Below are positions 62,721-64,000 of a DNA stretch of 64,000 bases, piece by piece. Each line of letters begins with the position of its first letter. The first letter of the stretch is position 1. Both the position numbers and the translations under genes were made by a program. A model generated the notes under the pieces. The model saw only the letters and a program-made list of their open reading frames with translations. It made no database searches and was not told the origin of the DNA. The DNA is from Promethearchaeia archaeon (GTDB lineage: Archaea; Asgardarchaeota; Lokiarchaeia; Sigyniarchaeales; SOKP01): NCBI GenBank assembly GCA_029856045.1, contig JAHQWG010000003.1:1-64000 (forward strand), written 5' to 3'.

Positions 62721-64000
62721 TTATTCCTCCATTTTTTGTATTATCTTTTCTAGGATTTGCTCATCAGAAGACAAATTAGCTGGTGGAGCAATTAATTTTT
62801 GCAAATTCATAGGTATATTATCCATTCTATATACAAGTCCATCAGTTTCTATTCCTGCAATTGCCACGGGCAATACAACATCAGCCAATCTTGTTGTAGG
62901 GGAAATAAAACAATCAATTGCAATTATGGGCTTCTTTGCTAATTTAGAGCTCAAAGTTATCGGTAAATTAGATATTGGATCGGAAGCGACGATAATAGAC
63001 AAATCAAATTCATCATCCTTTATTTTGGAAATTAGATCTTTTTTTGGTTCGACTAGTTGGTTATTTGAAAATTCTATTTGTCCCATTTTGCCCAATAAAG
63101 ATAAAGAAACTTGGATAAAACCATTCATATTATGCCCGGTCATAGGAATAATTGAAAAACGACTTCTCTTTGAAGTTTTATTAATTAGTTCAACTAATTC
63201 AATTAATGCCTTTATAACATTTCCATTTGGATTGGAATTAATTACTCCTTGCCCAAAAAGTATTACTCCATTTTCTGAACCTTTCAAATTTAGTATGAGA
63301 CGATTTAAATCCTGTTTATCAATACCAACAAAACCATCAGCGGGTACTTCGGATTTTTCTTTTAAAATCATATCTTTTAAAAATTGAATTAACTCTAAAT
63401 CTTTACCGGGTTTTAATGGTATATACAAATCTCGGGCTCCAGCAACTCCATAAGTGGCGGTCTCTCTAGGATCAATTAAAATTAACGTTTTTATTTCTCT
63501 CCCTGTTATTCTAAATTTACCTCGTGAAAAAATTGTTCTTGTTAAAAATTTTGGATGGGATTCTGCAGCGTTAGATCCCCAAAATATAAATACATCAGCT
63601 TTATTAATACATTCATTTAATGTGGTAGAATTGAGTCCACTCTCGATAACATTCGAATAAGTTTGACCATGACAAATCGATGCATTAGAATCAATAAAAC
63701 CATTTATCTTTTTAGCAAGACGTATTCCATTTATTTGAGCTTCACAAGTTGTATTAACAAAACCGTATAAAAGTGGTTTTTGAGAAGAAATAATAATTTC
63801 CTTAACTTTATTAAGTGCCTCATCAAAAGAAACTTTTTTTAACTCACCATTCTCACGAATCAATGGTTTTTTAATGCGATTCTTTGAAGTGATTTCATTT
63901 ACTTTTTTATAGCCCTTTAAGCATAAACCATAAGTCTCGACAATTTCATTATTTTCGGATAATATGATTTGAATATCATCGCAATATAATGAGCATCCAG
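62721..64000 (-). CDS. Second FwdB-like catalytic subunit (N-terminus beyond window)
   Basis: The open frame runs through the right edge. A shorter call from TTG 63863 would cut off the 4Fe-4S part. Translating on to 64000 gives GCSLYCDDIQIILSENNEIV and YGLCLKGYKK, aligning with CGTLCDDI and DNACAIG of copy one. The metal-ligand Cys is kept in NASICHGQTYSNVIESG, and FIFWGSNAAESHPKFLTR, DPRETATYGVAGARDLYIPL and VVLPVAIAGIETDGLVYRM follow. So this set could still hold a Mo/W-pterin and one Fe-S cluster. Module order is B2-D2-A2; no FwdC is seen on this side. Confidence 0.88.
   Translation of the reverse strand, partial: GCSLYCDDIQIILSENNEIVETYGLCLKGYKKVNEITSKNRIKKPLIRENGELKKVSFDEALNKVKEIIISSQKPLLYGFVNTTCEAQINGIRLAKKINGFIDSNASICHGQTYSNVIESGLNSTTLNECINKADVFIFWGSNAAESHPKFLTRTIFSRGKFRITGREIKTLILIDPRETATYGVAGARDLYIPLKPGKDLELIQFLKDMILKEKSEVPADGFVGIDKQDLNRLILNLKGSENGVILFGQGVINSNPNGNVIKALIELVELINKTSKRSRFSIIPMTGHNMNGFIQVSLSLLGKMGQIEFSNNQLVEPKKDLISKIKDDEFDLSIIVASDPISNLPITLSSKLAKKPIIAIDCFISPTTRLADVVLPVAIAGIETDGLVYRMDNIPMNLQKLIAPPANLSSDEQILEKIIQKMEE

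Noticed and set aside
63864-64000. TTG 63863 as the true start of FwdB2
   Set aside because: The frame stays open to the edge and the upstream residues match the N-terminal 4Fe-4S part of FwdB.
1-64000. CRISPR array, tRNA or rRNA gene
   Set aside because: I looked for regular repeat-spacer patterns, the GGTTCRA T-loop signature and rRNA-like conserved stretches on both strands and found none that hold up. The scan was by eye, so a divergent tRNA could be missed.

Overview
The window is AT-rich (about 30% GC by eye), densely coded DNA that looks like an Asgard archaeon (Promethearchaeota), most likely of the Lokiarchaeia type. Eukaryote-like signalling proteins (Rag/Gtr- and Arf-like GTPases, Roadblock and longin domains, an MglA-like GTPase relic) sit beside archaeal C1 metabolism on tetrahydromethanopterin and methanofuran (MtrH, MfnB, formylmethanofuran dehydrogenase, HdrABC). 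The archaeal RNase-like protein FAU-1, an archaeosortase and TTG/GTG starts without Shine-Dalgarno (SD) sites fit. The species cannot be named from this window. I saw no rRNA, tRNA, CRISPR array or intact transposase.

1-6.3 kb holds housekeeping and mixed genes: a macrodomain protein cut by the left edge, a Cys-cluster protein, an M42 peptidase, FAU-1, an archaeosortase, MtrH and a VapBC toxin-antitoxin pair with an operator-like dyad.

6.3-20.3 kb is rich in small-GTPase machinery. Three paralogous GTPases carry the Rag/Gtr-like G4 motif or its variant. Two are long fusions (longin-like, GTPase, C-terminal Roadblock/longin-like) and one is short. A zinc-ribbon Roadblock protein follows the short one, and a longin-like protein with a possible C-terminal winged helix lies further on. 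Interspersed are a lone ATP-cone protein, a transglutaminase-like exported protein, an HhH protein and a Trm9-like methyltransferase.

20.3-38 kb is mixed metabolism: a giant membrane-bound hexapeptide-repeat acyltransferase apparently broken by a frameshift, a PfkB kinase, two ADP-forming acyl-CoA synthetases, a phosphotransacetylase-like protein, GH4, phosphohexomutase, peroxiredoxin, cyclophilin and a MobA-like protein.

38-64 kb is a redox and C1 island. In order it holds an MvhG-like small subunit, FwdA, HdrC, an MFS transporter, an MglA-like GTPase pseudogene, a three-gene sensor/regulator operon, two flavin-binding proteins, a ferredoxin, an HdrB/D-like protein, MfnB, a ferredoxin plus tungsten AOR, and then HdrB-HdrA-MvhD-ferredoxin-FwdF-FwdD-FwdB-FwdC. 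This could build an Hdr-Mvh-Fwd type electron-bifurcating complex that joins CO2 or formate to methanofuran, but no hydrogenase large subunit (MvhA) is in view. Facing it is a second, divergent fwdB-fwdD-fwdA set whose FwdA has Asn where the first copy has the metal-site Asp.
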